This document shows positions 16,916 through 26,218 of a stretch of DNA of 56,003 bases, piece by piece. Under the pieces are notes generated by a model, which ran no database searches, was not told the origin of the DNA, and saw nothing but the letters and a program-made list of their open reading frames with translations. The stretch's first letter is position 1, and each line of letters starts with the position of its first letter. The DNA comes from CAZRQL01 sp964602415 (GTDB lineage: Bacteria; Bacteroidota; Bacteroidia; Cytophagales; Flammeovirgaceae): NCBI GenBank assembly GCA_964602415.1, contig CAZRQL010000022.1, positions 1-56,003 on the forward strand, in the 5' to 3' direction. The translations under genes were made by a program, and so were the position numbers.

Positions 16916-17908
16916 TTAAAAACTCTTTTTTTTCTGAAGATGAGAAAAAATCATGGCTTCAAAGTCGGGAGAAATTTCTACTTCAATTGGTTGATAATAA
17001 ATAAATTCACCAACATCTCGGAGTTTGACAAAATCCTTTTCACTCGTCAAAATTTTGTACGGGCTTTGCCGGAAAGCAGCAATTTCTTTGTCGGTATAGT
17101 TGTGATGATCTGAGAAAAAATTACATTCAAATACTTGAAATTTTTTTTGCGCGTATTGCTGTAAGGTTTTTGGATGGGCTATCCCACAAACCAAACTTAT
17201 CTCACTGCCCTCTTGGAGGACTTCTCCCGAGCTATTGCGAGGCTCTAAATACCGAATTCGCGAAAAGAAAAGCGGCATGCCTTTTCCAATTTTTTTTTCA
17301 AACAGCTCTTTTTCAGTATTTTGAAAAGTATCAGGGCATTTTGTAACCACAACGGCATCGGCGCGATTGACTGCCTTGGCAGATTCCCGAAGCCTACCCA
17401 AAGGCAAAAGAGAATCTTTGAAAAATGGCTTGTCGTATTGGGTCAAGATAATATTGAGCGAGGGGCGAATGGAGCGATGTTGAAAGCCGTCATCCATAAC
17501 AACCACCTCAGTATCAGGTTTTATGCAAAGAATCTTCTTGACACCCTCTACCCGATTTTCACAAACAACAACAGGGATTTTGAATTTTTTAAAATACATA
17601 AAAGGCTCATCACCAATAGTTTGTGGGGTACTCGCATCATCTGCCCAAACAAAGCCCTTGGTCTTGCGTCCATATCCCCTGCTAAGCACAACGAGCTGAA
17701 AATGTGGAGACAATAGCCTAATAAGGTACTCAACATGAGGGGTTTTGCCGCTGCCCCCTGCTGTCAAGTTGCCCACACAGATAATCGGTATTTCAAAAGA
17801 AGTAGAAGTTAGTAAGCCCTTATCATACAGGTAATTGCGTGCGGAAATTATGACTCCATAGAGCCGCGAGAGCACAAACAAGAAAGGTCTGAGAATGCGG
17901 TAAGTCAA
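16916..17908 (-). CDS. lpxK: Tetraacyldisaccharide 4'-kinase
   Basis: The protein is 330 aa. It phosphorylates the 4' position of the lipid A precursor at the inner membrane. Visible features are an N-terminal membrane-associating helix, the P-loop GNLTAGGSGKTPHVEYL (about 46-62), LSRGYGRKTKGF and VVVMDDGFQHR. The start codon is TTG: an in-frame stop lies four codons upstream and there is no ATG before the conserved N-terminus. It supports a Gram-negative envelope with lipopolysaccharide. Confidence 0.93.
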   Translation of the reverse strand: MTYRILRPFLFVLSRLYGVIISARNYLYDKGLLTSTSFEIPIICVGNLTAGGSGKTPHVEYLIRLLSPHFQLVVLSRGYGRKTKGFVWADDASTPQTIGDEPFMYFKKFKIPVVVCENRVEGVKKILCIKPDTEVVVMDDGFQHRSIRPSLNIILTQYDKPFFKDSLLPLGRLRESAKAVNRADAVVVTKCPDTFQNTEKELFEKKIGKGMPLFFSRIRYLEPRNSSGEVLQEGSEISLVCGIAHPKTLQQYAQKKFQVFECNFFSDHHNYTDKEIAAFRQSPYKILTSEKDFVKLRDVGEFIYYQPIEVEISPDFEAMIFSHLQKKKSF

Positions 17909-18000
17909 ATGAGCTTGTGTTTAGAGCCTGCAAGTAAAATAATTAATGCCGTTGTTATTGCTGTTGCAGCCACACAAACATCAGTTTTTAAGTAAATTAT

Positions 18001-18031
18001 TTTTCCATTCCTACAAACAAGGCTACTTTTG
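18001..18031 (+). promoter_or_regulatory. Promoter of ychF
   Basis: TACTTTTG (18024-18031) matches TAnnTTTG and is preceded, 19 bases upstream, by TTTT (3/4 match). It ends 13 bases before the chosen ATG at 18045. It lies inside the longer alternative reading, which argues against that upstream start. Confidence 0.5.
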
Positions 18032-18044
18032 CGCAAAAAAATCT

Positions 18045-19145
18045 ATGGGACTCAAATGCGGGATTGTGGGGCTGCCCAATGTGGGCAAATCTACCCTCTT
18101 CAATGCCTTATCCAGTGCTAAGGCCGAAGCCGCCAACTATCCTTTTTGTACTATCGAACCCAACGTGGGGGTGGTTACTGTGCCGGATCCACGCTTAGAT
18201 ATTTTGGAAAGCATCGTGAAGCCTCAGAAGGTTGTTCCGGCTGTGATAGAATTTGTGGATATTGCAGGGTTGGTCAAAGGGGCTTCTAAAGGCGAGGGCT
18301 TGGGAAACCAGTTTTTGGCCAATATCCGCGAAGTAGATGCTATTGCTCACGTTGTCAGGTGCTTTAGCGATGACAATGTCGTGCACGTGGCAGGTAAAAT
18401 AGACCCCATAGCAGATAAAGAAATCATAGATGCCGAACTGCAACTCAAAGACTTAGAGACCGTAGAAAAGCGGCTGGCCAAAGCAGGGCGCACAGCAAAA
18501 TTGGGCACTGACAAAGATGCCAAGCGTGAAGCCGAAACCCTCGAAATCATCAAGTCGCATTTGGAAAGCGGCCAAAACGCCCGCAGTCTGAATCTTGATG
18601 CCGAACAATGGGCAGCCGTGAGAGATTTGTTTTTGCTCACTGCCAAACCGGTCATTTATGTAGCCAACGTAGATGAAGCCTCAATACTGACAGGCAATGA
18701 ATTTTCTCAGCGACTCGCCCAAGTAGCCGCCGCCGAAAAAGCAGAAATGATTCTGGTCTGTGCGGCTATCGAAGAACAAATCGCTGTTATGGACGATCCG
18801 CAAGACCGCGCCCTCTTCTTGTCAGAATATGGACTACAAGAATCAGGCTTGGCCAAACTCATCCGTACAGCCTACAAAACACTCCACTATATCACCTATT
18901 TCACGGCAGGCGAAAAAGAAGTACGTGCCTGGACAATAGAACAAGGCTGGAAAGCCCCCCAAGCAGCGGGCGTGATTCACAGCGATTTTGAAAGAGGGTT
19001 TATCAGGGCAGAGGTCATCAAATTTGAAGACTATCAAAACCTCAAAAGCGAACATGCCTGCAAAGAAGCGGGTAAACTCTCAGTCGAAGGGAAAGAATAC
19101 ATCGTCAAGGACGGTGATATTATGCACTTTAGGTTTAATGTGTAG
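18045..19145 (+). CDS. ychF: Redox-regulated ATPase YchF (Obg-like)
   Basis: The protein is 366 aa from the ATG at 18045 (MGLKCGIVGLPNVGKSTLFNAL). An upstream ATG at 17946 would add 33 unconserved residues across the promoter. The G-domain has G1 GLPNVGKS, G3 DIAGLVKGASKGEGLGN and the ATP-specific NVDE motif in place of NKxD. A coiled coil and the C-terminal TGS domain (TAGEKEVRAWTIEQGWKAPQAAGVIHSDFERGFIRAEV) follow. It binds ribosomes and prefers ATP. Confidence 0.96.
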   Translation: MGLKCGIVGLPNVGKSTLFNALSSAKAEAANYPFCTIEPNVGVVTVPDPRLDILESIVKPQKVVPAVIEFVDIAGLVKGASKGEGLGNQFLANIREVDAIAHVVRCFSDDNVVHVAGKIDPIADKEIIDAELQLKDLETVEKRLAKAGRTAKLGTDKDAKREAETLEIIKSHLESGQNARSLNLDAEQWAAVRDLFLLTAKPVIYVANVDEASILTGNEFSQRLAQVAAAEKAEMILVCAAIEEQIAVMDDPQDRALFLSEYGLQESGLAKLIRTAYKTLHYITYFTAGEKEVRAWTIEQGWKAPQAAGVIHSDFERGFIRAEVIKFEDYQNLKSEHACKEAGKLSVEGKEYIVKDGDIMHFRFNV

Positions 19146-19169
19146 CCTTTGCAGCATCATAAAACAAAA

Positions 19170-19196
19170 AAGCTGTCCAGTTTCGTTGGACAGCTT
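19170..19196. terminator. Bidirectional terminator between ychF and atpG
   Basis: Inverted repeat AAGCTGTCCA/TGGACAGCTT with a seven-base loop, with an A-run on the left and an AT-rich tract on the right. It lies between convergent genes. Confidence 0.8.
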
Positions 19197-19216
19197 CTAA
19201 AATAAAATCGGGCTTA

Positions 19217-20098
19217 TCAACCGTTGGCTAAGGCTTCTGCGCCGCCAACAATCTCCAAAATCTCTTTGGTAATAGCCGCCTGACGTGTGCGGTTGTAATC
19301 CAACTTGAGTTGCTTGAGCAACTCAGCGGCATTGTCGGTGGCCTTGTCCATGGCTGTCATCCTTGCACCGTGTTCAGCGGCATTGGACTCAAGTATGGCC
19401 TTGTAAAAGCTAACCTTGATGGCCTTAGGAATTAGTTCATCTACTATTTCTTTTTGACTCGGCTCAAAAATATAATCTACCTCTGACTCTTTATGCTCCG
19501 AAGGCTCTATTTCCAAAGGCAATAAAACTTCATTGTGAGGAATCTGAGTGGCCACGTTCTTAAACTCATTGTAGCAAATAATGACCTTATCATACTTGGA
19601 AACCAAAAAACCATCCATTGCGTATTGAGCGACCTTTTTGGCATAATCGAAACTCAGCTTGGTAAACAAATCCGAAAAATCGGCATTGACTACATAGCCG
19701 CGTCTTTTTAGAAAATCTCTACCTTTTGACCCCAAACACAAAAATTCGACCTTCCTTGCTGCAAGCTGATTAGGAAATTCATTCTGAGCGGTCTGCAAGG
19801 CCGACTTGATAATATTGGCATTGAAAGCACCACAAAGACCTCTGTCGGAAGTAACCACAATCATCAAAACTGACTCCACAGCACGCGCTACCGCATAAGG
19901 ATTGGGAGAATCTGAGTTCATCGAAGCGGAAACACTGCTTTGAATTTCACTCAAGTTTTTGGAATAAGGTCTAATTTTCAAGATTCTCTCCTGAGCCTTA
20001 CGCAATTTGGCAGCGGCCACCATTTTCATGGCCTTGGTAATCTGTTGAGTAGAAGTTACCGACTGGATTCTATTTTTAACTTCTTTAAGACTAGGCAT
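19217..20098 (-). CDS. atpG: ATP synthase gamma subunit
   Basis: The protein is 293 aa. It has the N-terminal helix MPSLKEVKNRIQSVTSTQQITKAMKMVAAAKLRKAQ, the central domain with VTSDRGLCGAFN, and the C-terminal helix ARMTAMDKATDNAAELLKQLKLDYNRTRQAAITKEILEIVGGA. It is the rotor shaft of F1. It is the last gene of the atpB-E-F-H-A-G cluster; beta and epsilon are not in the window, as is usual for Bacteroidota. Confidence 0.97.
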   Translation of the reverse strand: MPSLKEVKNRIQSVTSTQQITKAMKMVAAAKLRKAQERILKIRPYSKNLSEIQSSVSASMNSDSPNPYAVARAVESVLMIVVTSDRGLCGAFNANIIKSALQTAQNEFPNQLAARKVEFLCLGSKGRDFLKRRGYVVNADFSDLFTKLSFDYAKKVAQYAMDGFLVSKYDKVIICYNEFKNVATQIPHNEVLLPLEIEPSEHKESEVDYIFEPSQKEIVDELIPKAIKVSFYKAILESNAAEHGARMTAMDKATDNAAELLKQLKLDYNRTRQAAITKEILEIVGGAEALANG

Positions 20099-20109
20099 AA
20101 GAGACGAAT

Positions 20110-21690
20110 TTAGTCTTTGTAATTTTGGGCTATTTTTTGAGCTATTTCTTTGATTGCGGCCATGATGGTATCGTCAATTTTTCCGGCTCTCAAATTGCTC
20201 AATATATCGGAGTGCGAATTGACCATCTCCCTGAGGAACTCTTGCTCAAATGCCTTCACTTTATTTACAGGCACTGAATCAATGCTTCCACTGGTAGAAG
20301 CGTAAATAATAGCAACCTGCTGCTCTACGGGCATAGGCTCAAACTGGCCTTGTTTTAGAATTTCCAAGTTCCTTCTTCCGCGTTCGATGGTGAGCTTGGT
20401 AGCCGCATCCAAATCGGAACCAAACTTAGAAAAAGCCTCTAATTCACGGAATTGGGCTTGATCCAACTTGAGTGTACCCGCCACTTTTTTCATGGATTTG
20501 ATTTGGGCAGCACCCCCAACGCGAGAAACAGAAATCCCCACGTTGATGGCAGGTCTGATACCGGAGTTGAATAAGTTGGTTTCCAAAAATATCTGCCCAT
20601 CTGTGATTGAGATTACGTTGGTGGGGATGTAAGCAGAAACGTCACCTGCTTGCGTTTCAATAATCGGCAAAGCTGTCAATGAACCACCGCCTTTGACCAA
20701 GTGTCGGATAGACTCGGGTAGGTCATTCATTTGTCTGGCGACTTGGTCCGAGCGGGTAATCTTTGCCGCTCTCTCCAAAAGGCGTGAGTGCAAATAGAAT
20801 ACATCGCCGGGGTAGGCCTCACGACCCGGAGGGCGACGCAAAAGAAGTGATACTTCGCGATAAGAAACGGCTTGTTTGGACAAATCATCATAGATAACCA
20901 AAGCAGGTCGTCCCGTATCACGGAAAAATTCGCCAATGGTAGCACCTGTGTAAGGGGCAAAGAACTGCATAGGGGCAGGGTCTGAAGCATTGGCCGCAAC
21001 GATGACGGTGTAAGGAGTAGCTCCGTTTTTCTCTAATGTGTTGTAAATGGCGGCAACCGTTGAGGCTTTCTGACCAATGGCAACATATATGCAATAAACA
21101 GGCTCTCCTTTGTCGTAAAATTCTTTTTGGTTGATGATGGTATCTATGGCCACAGCGGTTTTGCCTGTCTGGCGGTCGCCAATGATTAGCTCACGCTGAC
21201 CTCTACCAATAGGTATCATGGCATCAATGGCCTTAATACCTGTCTGAAGAGGCTCATTAACAGGCGTTCTGTAAATTACGCCCGGAGCTTTGCGTTCCAG
21301 AGGCATTTCATAAAGCTCTCCTGCAATAGGACCTCTGCCGTCAATGGGCTGGCACAAGGTATCTACCACACGCCCCATAACTCCTTCGCCTACTTTGATA
21401 GAAGAAATTTTTCCGCTGCGGCGTACCGTATCGCCTTCTCTTATGCCAGAAGACTCTCCAAAAATTACGGCTCCCACGTTGTCTTCTTCCAAATTGAGAA
21501 CCATGCCGGTCATTCCGCCGGCAAACTCAATCAATTCCCCTGCTTGTACATTGCTAAGGCCATATATGCGGGCAACCCCGTCGCCCACTTGTAGCACTGT
21601 GCCAACTTCTTCAAGCTCAACTTGGGACTTAAAGCCTGAAAGTTGTGCCCTTAATATTGCCGAAACTTCATCCGGTCTGACTTGAGCCAT
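20110..21690 (-). CDS. atpA: ATP synthase alpha subunit
   Basis: The protein is 526 aa. It has the nucleotide site GDRQTGKTAVAIDTI, the segment VYCIYVAIGQKASTVA, and the alpha signature PAINVGISVSRVGGAAQ. It forms the non-catalytic nucleotide sites of the F1 hexamer. It lies between atpH and atpG in one transcription direction. Confidence 0.98.
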   Translation of the reverse strand: MAQVRPDEVSAILRAQLSGFKSQVELEEVGTVLQVGDGVARIYGLSNVQAGELIEFAGGMTGMVLNLEEDNVGAVIFGESSGIREGDTVRRSGKISSIKVGEGVMGRVVDTLCQPIDGRGPIAGELYEMPLERKAPGVIYRTPVNEPLQTGIKAIDAMIPIGRGQRELIIGDRQTGKTAVAIDTIINQKEFYDKGEPVYCIYVAIGQKASTVAAIYNTLEKNGATPYTVIVAANASDPAPMQFFAPYTGATIGEFFRDTGRPALVIYDDLSKQAVSYREVSLLLRRPPGREAYPGDVFYLHSRLLERAAKITRSDQVARQMNDLPESIRHLVKGGGSLTALPIIETQAGDVSAYIPTNVISITDGQIFLETNLFNSGIRPAINVGISVSRVGGAAQIKSMKKVAGTLKLDQAQFRELEAFSKFGSDLDAATKLTIERGRRNLEILKQGQFEPMPVEQQVAIIYASTSGSIDSVPVNKVKAFEQEFLREMVNSHSDILSNLRAGKIDDTIMAAIKEIAQKIAQNYKD

Positions 21691-21715
21691 GTTTTGAGTA
21701 GTTTAAATTTAATAA

Positions 21716-22261
21716 CTAATTTGAAGATGTGAGTTCTATTTTGAGTTTTTTGAGCTGAGAAGAAACTGAGTCGTCTATTTGTTGGTCATCAATACGCAAA
21801 ACGAATCCCCCAATCACCGAAGGATCAACTTTATGCGTAAGTTCAATGATTGATTTTTTTGATATGTCTTTCACAATCCCTAAGAAACGATTTTTGGCAG
21901 TCTCATCTATTTCAACGCTTGTCGTTAGAGTAGCTTCTTGTATGCCTTTAACTTGGTTGTATAGTTTTATAAATTCTGCGGCTGTATTTACCAAAATACT
22001 GCTCCTTTTTTTCCTAATGACCAATTCAAAAAAACTTATGGTCAATTGATTGAAAGAAGAACCAAAAATAGCTTTTAGCACCGATTCTCTTTTTGCATCG
22101 TTGAGGATAGGATTATGAAGCATCAAAACCAAATCGCGGCTGGATTTGCATGTAGCTGCAAAATCAAATATATCAGATTTTACTACTTCAAGCAAGCCTT
22201 TGTCTTGGCAGAGTTGTACCAGTGACTTGGCATAGCGGGAAGCGATACGGCTCTCCGTCAT
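21716..22261 (-). CDS. atpH: ATP synthase delta subunit
   Basis: The protein is 181 aa. The N-terminal helical domain begins with ASRYAKSLVQLCQDKG and the C-terminal part contains DPSVIGGFVLRIDDQQIDDSV, the conserved delta/OSCP signature. It joins the peripheral stalk to F1. The start is 2 bases after the atpF stop. Confidence 0.95.
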   Translation of the reverse strand: MTESRIASRYAKSLVQLCQDKGLLEVVKSDIFDFAATCKSSRDLVLMLHNPILNDAKRESVLKAIFGSSFNQLTISFFELVIRKKRSSILVNTAAEFIKLYNQVKGIQEATLTTSVEIDETAKNRFLGIVKDISKKSIIELTHKVDPSVIGGFVLRIDDQQIDDSVSSQLKKLKIELTSSN

Positions 22262-22263
22262 AA

Positions 22264-22758
22264 CTAATTCATTTTAAGTTCGTTGATATATGAATCTATG
22301 AGTTTACTCTGTGCATTTTTATCTTCGAGTTGCTTGCGCAATACACGCTCGGCAATCTCAACCGAAAAAATGGCTACTTGATTCCTCACCTCCGCCAAGG
22401 CCGCTTTTTTCTCGCCAATGATGGCTTCTTGGGCAGCTTGTATGATCCTATTGCTCTCTTTTTTAGCTGTTTCTTGCGCTTCTGCTATCACCCTATTGGC
22501 TTCTTTTCGGCCATCATTGATGATTTGTTCACGCTCTACACGAGCCTGATGACGCATATCCTCAAGTTCTTTTTGGAGATTTTCTACTTCTTGACGAGCC
22601 TGTTCTGCACTCTTAAGTGCCGTGTCTATGCCTTCTTCTCTGGCCTTGATGGCTTGGAGCATGGGTTTGAAGGCAAAACGACCCAAAAGAGTCCACACAA
22701 TCAAAAAGGCCAAAGATGTCCAAAAGATAATTCCTATACCGGGTTCTACTAACTGCAT
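22264..22758 (-). CDS. atpF: ATP synthase b subunit
   Basis: The protein is 164 aa. One N-terminal membrane helix (GIGIIFWTSLAFLIVWTLL) is followed by a long charged helix (about 35-160) rich in Glu, Lys and Ala that forms the peripheral stalk. The pattern ending in IAERVLRKQLEDKNAQSKLIDSYINEL is typical. Confidence 0.95.
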   Translation of the reverse strand: MQLVEPGIGIIFWTSLAFLIVWTLLGRFAFKPMLQAIKAREEGIDTALKSAEQARQEVENLQKELEDMRHQARVEREQIINDGRKEANRVIAEAQETAKKESNRIIQAAQEAIIGEKKAALAEVRNQVAIFSVEIAERVLRKQLEDKNAQSKLIDSYINELKMN

Positions 22759-22843
22759 ATTGTTTTGGAATTTAGGTTTGAGAAAAAATCACCCCCAAAG
22801 GCTAACCCTATTGGGGAGTGATTGGTGATTCGTCTGCTTTGAA

Positions 22844-23104
22844 TTATTTCAAAAGAACAATCAAAAGACAAACAATGATTGCAAAAAATGCAGCACCTTC
22901 TACAAGCGCAGCCGCCACAATCATATTGCCGCGCAAATCTCCGGTTGATTCCGGCTGACGCGCCATAGACTGAAGGGCAGAGCTACCGATCAAACCGATA
23001 CCCAAACCGGCAGCGATAGCGGCAATACCGGCACCAATGCCGGCACCCATGTACGCAGTAGCATTTGAAGCGGCTTCCTGCAAGAGCATAAATAAAAGTG
23101 TCAT
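22844..23104 (-). CDS. atpE: ATP synthase c subunit
   Basis: The protein is 86 aa with two membrane helices joined by the polar loop ARQPES. The ion-binding carboxylate is Glu69 in AAALVEGAAFF. The residue after it is Gly, and the Na+-type Gln/Ser ligand set is not evident, so a proton-driven ring is likely. An N-terminal extension of about 15 residues (MTLLFMLLQEAASNAT) is seen in several Bacteroidota. Confidence 0.95.
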   Translation of the reverse strand: MTLLFMLLQEAASNATAYMGAGIGAGIAAIAAGLGIGLIGSSALQSMARQPESTGDLRGNMIVAAALVEGAAFFAIIVCLLIVLLK

Positions 23105-23136
23105 ATAAGTAAGAAAATTAGGGTTTTACAATTGAA

Positions 23137-24252
23137 TTAATGAGCATAATGTTCTTCGTGTTCATCTTCATGGTGGTGGTGCTCCTCAACTGAAGCTCCA
23201 AAATAAATCGCTGATAGCAAAGTAAATACAAAAGCCTGTAAAAAAGCAACCAAAATTTCAAGAGTATTGATAAATATAGCAAAAACCATTGAGAGAAGCG
23301 ATACGCCATAAGCCGCGCCAACTCCATATAGGTCTTTGAAAATGAAAATCAAACTAATAAATGAAAGTATAATAATGTGGCCTGCGGTCATATTGGCAAA
23401 AAGACGAAGCATTAGAACCATTGGTTTGATAAAAATCCCCATGATCTCGATGGGAACCAAGATAGGATAAAGCCAAACGGGTATGCCGGGAGGCATAAAA
23501 ATGTGCCCCCAATAATTTGCATTAGCCCTCAAATTGGTAACTAAAAAGGTAAATACTGCCAGAACCAGCGTAACAGCTATGTTGCCGGTGATGTTGAAAG
23601 CACCAATGAAAGGAATCAAGCCAATCAAATTGGCCAAGAAAATGAAGAAAAATATGCTCAAAAGATAAGGCATGTACCTCTCGTACTTTGCTCCAATTGA
23701 AGGTTTGGCTATATCGTCTCTGACAAAAAGCACGACCATCTCCATCAAAGCCTGCAATCCGCGAGGAGCTTGTCCTGACCTCCTCTTATAAGCTGAAGCC
23801 ACAGAAAACATAACAATAAGCAGCAAAAGAGAAGTCAGAAAAATACCTACTACAGTCTTGGTAATTGAAAAATCAAGAGGCAAATGATGGTGGTCTGTCT
23901 CACCGGTAGCCTCATCATAGTAAAAAAACTTACCATGTTCATACTTATAGCCTGCATGGCTGTGGTTTTCACTGTGAAGGAAATGAGCAAAAGAAAAGAA
24001 TTCCAACCCCTTTTTGCCGTACAATATCACCGGTAAAGGTATGGTCAAATGGGCCTCATTGGGTGTGCCCTCATTGAAAGTCATGAAATGAATTTCATGG
24101 GCATCTGCTACGTGGTGAATGATCATTTCACCTGCATTGAATGACTTTGGTTCATCCGAATGTTTTTCTTCGTGGCCGCCGCCTGCCAAAAGCAAGTGGG
24201 AGACGAATAATAAACTGCTTAAAACGAGGAATTTGAGTGATGAACTTAACAC
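23137..24252 (-). CDS. atpB: ATP synthase a subunit
   Basis: The protein is 371 aa, longer than the ~270 aa of many bacteria. It has a signal peptide, a His-rich periplasmic N-terminal region (about 25-130), and then the membrane core with the essential Arg in MVLMLRLFANMTAGH near residue 282. The C-terminus is His/Glu-rich (EEHHHHEDEHEEHYAH). The long N-domain is a Bacteroidota feature. It forms the proton half-channels next to the c ring and is the first gene of the cluster. Confidence 0.95.
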   Translation of the reverse strand: MLSSSLKFLVLSSLLFVSHLLLAGGGHEEKHSDEPKSFNAGEMIIHHVADAHEIHFMTFNEGTPNEAHLTIPLPVILYGKKGLEFFSFAHFLHSENHSHAGYKYEHGKFFYYDEATGETDHHHLPLDFSITKTVVGIFLTSLLLLIVMFSVASAYKRRSGQAPRGLQALMEMVVLFVRDDIAKPSIGAKYERYMPYLLSIFFFIFLANLIGLIPFIGAFNITGNIAVTLVLAVFTFLVTNLRANANYWGHIFMPPGIPVWLYPILVPIEIMGIFIKPMVLMLRLFANMTAGHIIILSFISLIFIFKDLYGVGAAYGVSLLSMVFAIFINTLEILVAFLQAFVFTLLSAIYFGASVEEHHHHEDEHEEHYAH

Positions 24253-24274
24253 AGCGTTAGATGTTTAGTAGCTG

Positions 24275-24304
24275 CAAAACTACACCTGAAAATCAAAACC
24301 CAAA
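24275..24304 (-). promoter_or_regulatory. Promoter of the atp operon
   Basis: On the minus strand TTTG (24301-24304), an 18-base spacer and TAGTTTTG (24275-24282) match the Bacteroidota promoter, 22 bases upstream of the atpB ATG. The spacing equals that of the tRNA-Trp operon promoter. Confidence 0.6.
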
Positions 24305-24386
24305 CATATAGAGAGAATTTTCTAAAAATAAAAACCTTCTGCCTTCTTGCTTCGGACGGTATGGGGGTATTTACCATACAAATTGG

Positions 24387-25202
24387 CTATTTGGTAGTCC
24401 AAATTTTGATTTCGTTTTTGTCGTACTCAAGGTCTTTGAGTTTGTCTCTAAGGTATCGAGGTTGGTTTTTTTTTCTGTGTTTTTGCCTATCAGAGCGCAA
24501 TAGGGCTTTGTAGCGCATGATTTCCTTTTCTGCAAAAGAGTTTACATAGCGCGAGGAAAGGTAGGCTGCACTGGGGTGAAGGTCTTTTTTGGTGATTTTG
24601 ACGCTGTAATCAAATCGGTAGTCAAGGGCTACATCGGCGCGGGTTTGGTCGCTATTTTGGTGGCGGCGGCGAACCAAATTGCCGTGAAAATCAGATTGAA
24701 CCATATCCACTTGATAAAGTTGTCGGGGCTGCCTGTGACTGCGTTTGAGTCCGGCCACTATTTCACCGGCTTGTTTGTTCCATCTGAACTCGCGGATTCT
24801 GATAGGCTCTTCAGGTTCTCGGGCGACAGGCTGGCTACCAAAATCTGTGTCTGTTTTTCGACGCAAATTTATCTCATGATCGACCAATCTTTGCTCATTT
24901 TGCAAGCGCAGAGGCACTTTGGCCTGCTGATTTTTTTGAAGCAAATCCGTGCCCCTCATGCGACGCATCTCAAATGTAAGGGGGGTAAATTCAGCGTCCT
25001 CAGGTACTATGGGCGTACGGTTTCTGAGGCTCTCGTCTTTCGATATGTCAATTTGGGGTTTTCTTGCCCTCAAAAGAGGTTGATTTTTGGCTCTTTTGGT
25101 TGATTCTACTTTAGGCTCGCGCTTTTTAGACTGAGCCAAAATCGGCAGAACGTAGAGGTTGGAGGTGAGTACAAGTACAGCAATCAGAAAACGTAATTTC
25201 AT
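24387..25202 (-). CDS. Secreted, highly basic protein of unknown function
   Basis: The protein is 271 aa from the ATG at 25202 (MKLRFLIAVLVLTSNLYVLPILAQ), which gives a clean signal peptide; a longer frame to 25367 overlaps the upstream gene. The mature part is very rich in Arg, Lys and Gln with few hydrophobic stretches. Repeated arginine pairs (EMRRMRG, INLRRKTD, VRRRHQN) recur and the end reads DKLKDLEYDKNEIKIWTTK. No known domain is recognised. It is presumably periplasmic or envelope-associated. It follows the deacylase gene by 13 bases, so the two may be cotranscribed. Confidence 0.6.
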   Translation of the reverse strand: MKLRFLIAVLVLTSNLYVLPILAQSKKREPKVESTKRAKNQPLLRARKPQIDISKDESLRNRTPIVPEDAEFTPLTFEMRRMRGTDLLQKNQQAKVPLRLQNEQRLVDHEINLRRKTDTDFGSQPVAREPEEPIRIREFRWNKQAGEIVAGLKRSHRQPRQLYQVDMVQSDFHGNLVRRRHQNSDQTRADVALDYRFDYSVKITKKDLHPSAAYLSSRYVNSFAEKEIMRYKALLRSDRQKHRKKNQPRYLRDKLKDLEYDKNEIKIWTTK

Positions 25203-25215
25203 AGTATTGAATGAT

Positions 25216-26181
25216 TTATATTTCATCTTCGACACCCAGATGAAAGAGTGCGTCTCCTTTGTGGACAACGGGTATGTTGTTGTGGCCGATGATGTAGCCG
25301 TCCAGATGGGCTTCGACTTGGACTTGATAGTCGCCAAAAGGGTTGTTGATGTAGCCGACCACTTCACCTTTTATGACTTTTTGACCTGATGTCTTTAGAC
25401 TGTGAAAAAGCCCCGAAGTATCTGCCCTTACCCAACTTGAGGATTTGAGCATGACTCGTTTTGGAGGTATTCTGGGGGCCACCCTGATGAGGCCAGCCCC
25501 CTTGAGTAAGCGCAATGCACCATTGTAACCCTCTAAAATGGCATTTTCGTCAAACCTTAGGGATTCGCCACCTTCGTACACCGCCAAAGACTTCCCCATC
25601 TTGAAGGCTGTCTGGCGGATAGAACCATCGACCATAGAACTGATCAGCGTGAAAGGCGCGGCAAACATCTCGGCTACTTTGGCGGCTGTGCTGTCTGTGC
25701 CGGCGTAGCGGATTTGGGGATAATTAGTCCGACTGGCTCCACCGGTGTGAAAATCCACCCCAAAATCAATAACCGGTAAAATTTTGTTTGTGATGGTGTA
25801 AGCCAAAAAACTGGCAAGGGAACCGTCTTCGTTGCCCGGAAAACTGCGGTTTACGTCCTTGCCATCGGGTACATCGCGCGAAAAATTCAAAAAACCATAT
25901 ACATTGATGATGGGCATGGCTATCACCGTCCCACAAACAGGCCTTCGGATATGCTTGCTCTCTACCAGCCGCCTAACGATTTCAATGCCATTGACTTCAT
26001 CGCCGTGTAAACCACCCGAAAATACAACGGTAGGCCCATCGACCCTTGAGCGGAAGATGTGAACCGGTAAATTGATGTGGTTGCCGGAAGGCAAACGGTC
26101 AATCGGCAGTTCAATAAAGGCTTGGTCGCCGGGTTTGATTTTCTCTCTATCAATGACAATCACTTTTGGGGACGCAGACAT
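25216..26181 (-). CDS. Succinylglutamate desuccinylase/aspartoacylase-family metallo-deacylase
   Basis: The protein is 321 aa from the ATG at 26181 (MSASPKVIVIDREKIKPGD); a longer form would run into the neighbouring gene. Zinc ligands are in FSGGLHGDEVNGIEIVRRL (His and Glu) and VDFHTGGASR (His). The catalytic domain is followed by a C-terminal beta domain (about 235-321). Family members remove acyl groups from amino acids or peptides. The substrate here is unknown; the frequent neighbour rimK is absent. Confidence 0.82.
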   Translation of the reverse strand: MSASPKVIVIDREKIKPGDQAFIELPIDRLPSGNHINLPVHIFRSRVDGPTVVFSGGLHGDEVNGIEIVRRLVESKHIRRPVCGTVIAMPIINVYGFLNFSRDVPDGKDVNRSFPGNEDGSLASFLAYTITNKILPVIDFGVDFHTGGASRTNYPQIRYAGTDSTAAKVAEMFAAPFTLISSMVDGSIRQTAFKMGKSLAVYEGGESLRFDENAILEGYNGALRLLKGAGLIRVAPRIPPKRVMLKSSSWVRADTSGLFHSLKTSGQKVIKGEVVGYINNPFGDYQVQVEAHLDGYIIGHNNIPVVHKGDALFHLGVEDEI

Positions 26182-26218
26182 GAGTGTTTGTTTTTTTGGC
26201 AAGTATAAATTTTTATTT

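Noticed and set aside
17946..18044. N-terminal extension of YchF from an upstream ATG
   Set aside because: The extra 33 residues are not family-like and the stretch contains a good TTTT-N19-TACTTTTG promoter; the family N-terminus MGLKCGIVG begins at 18045.
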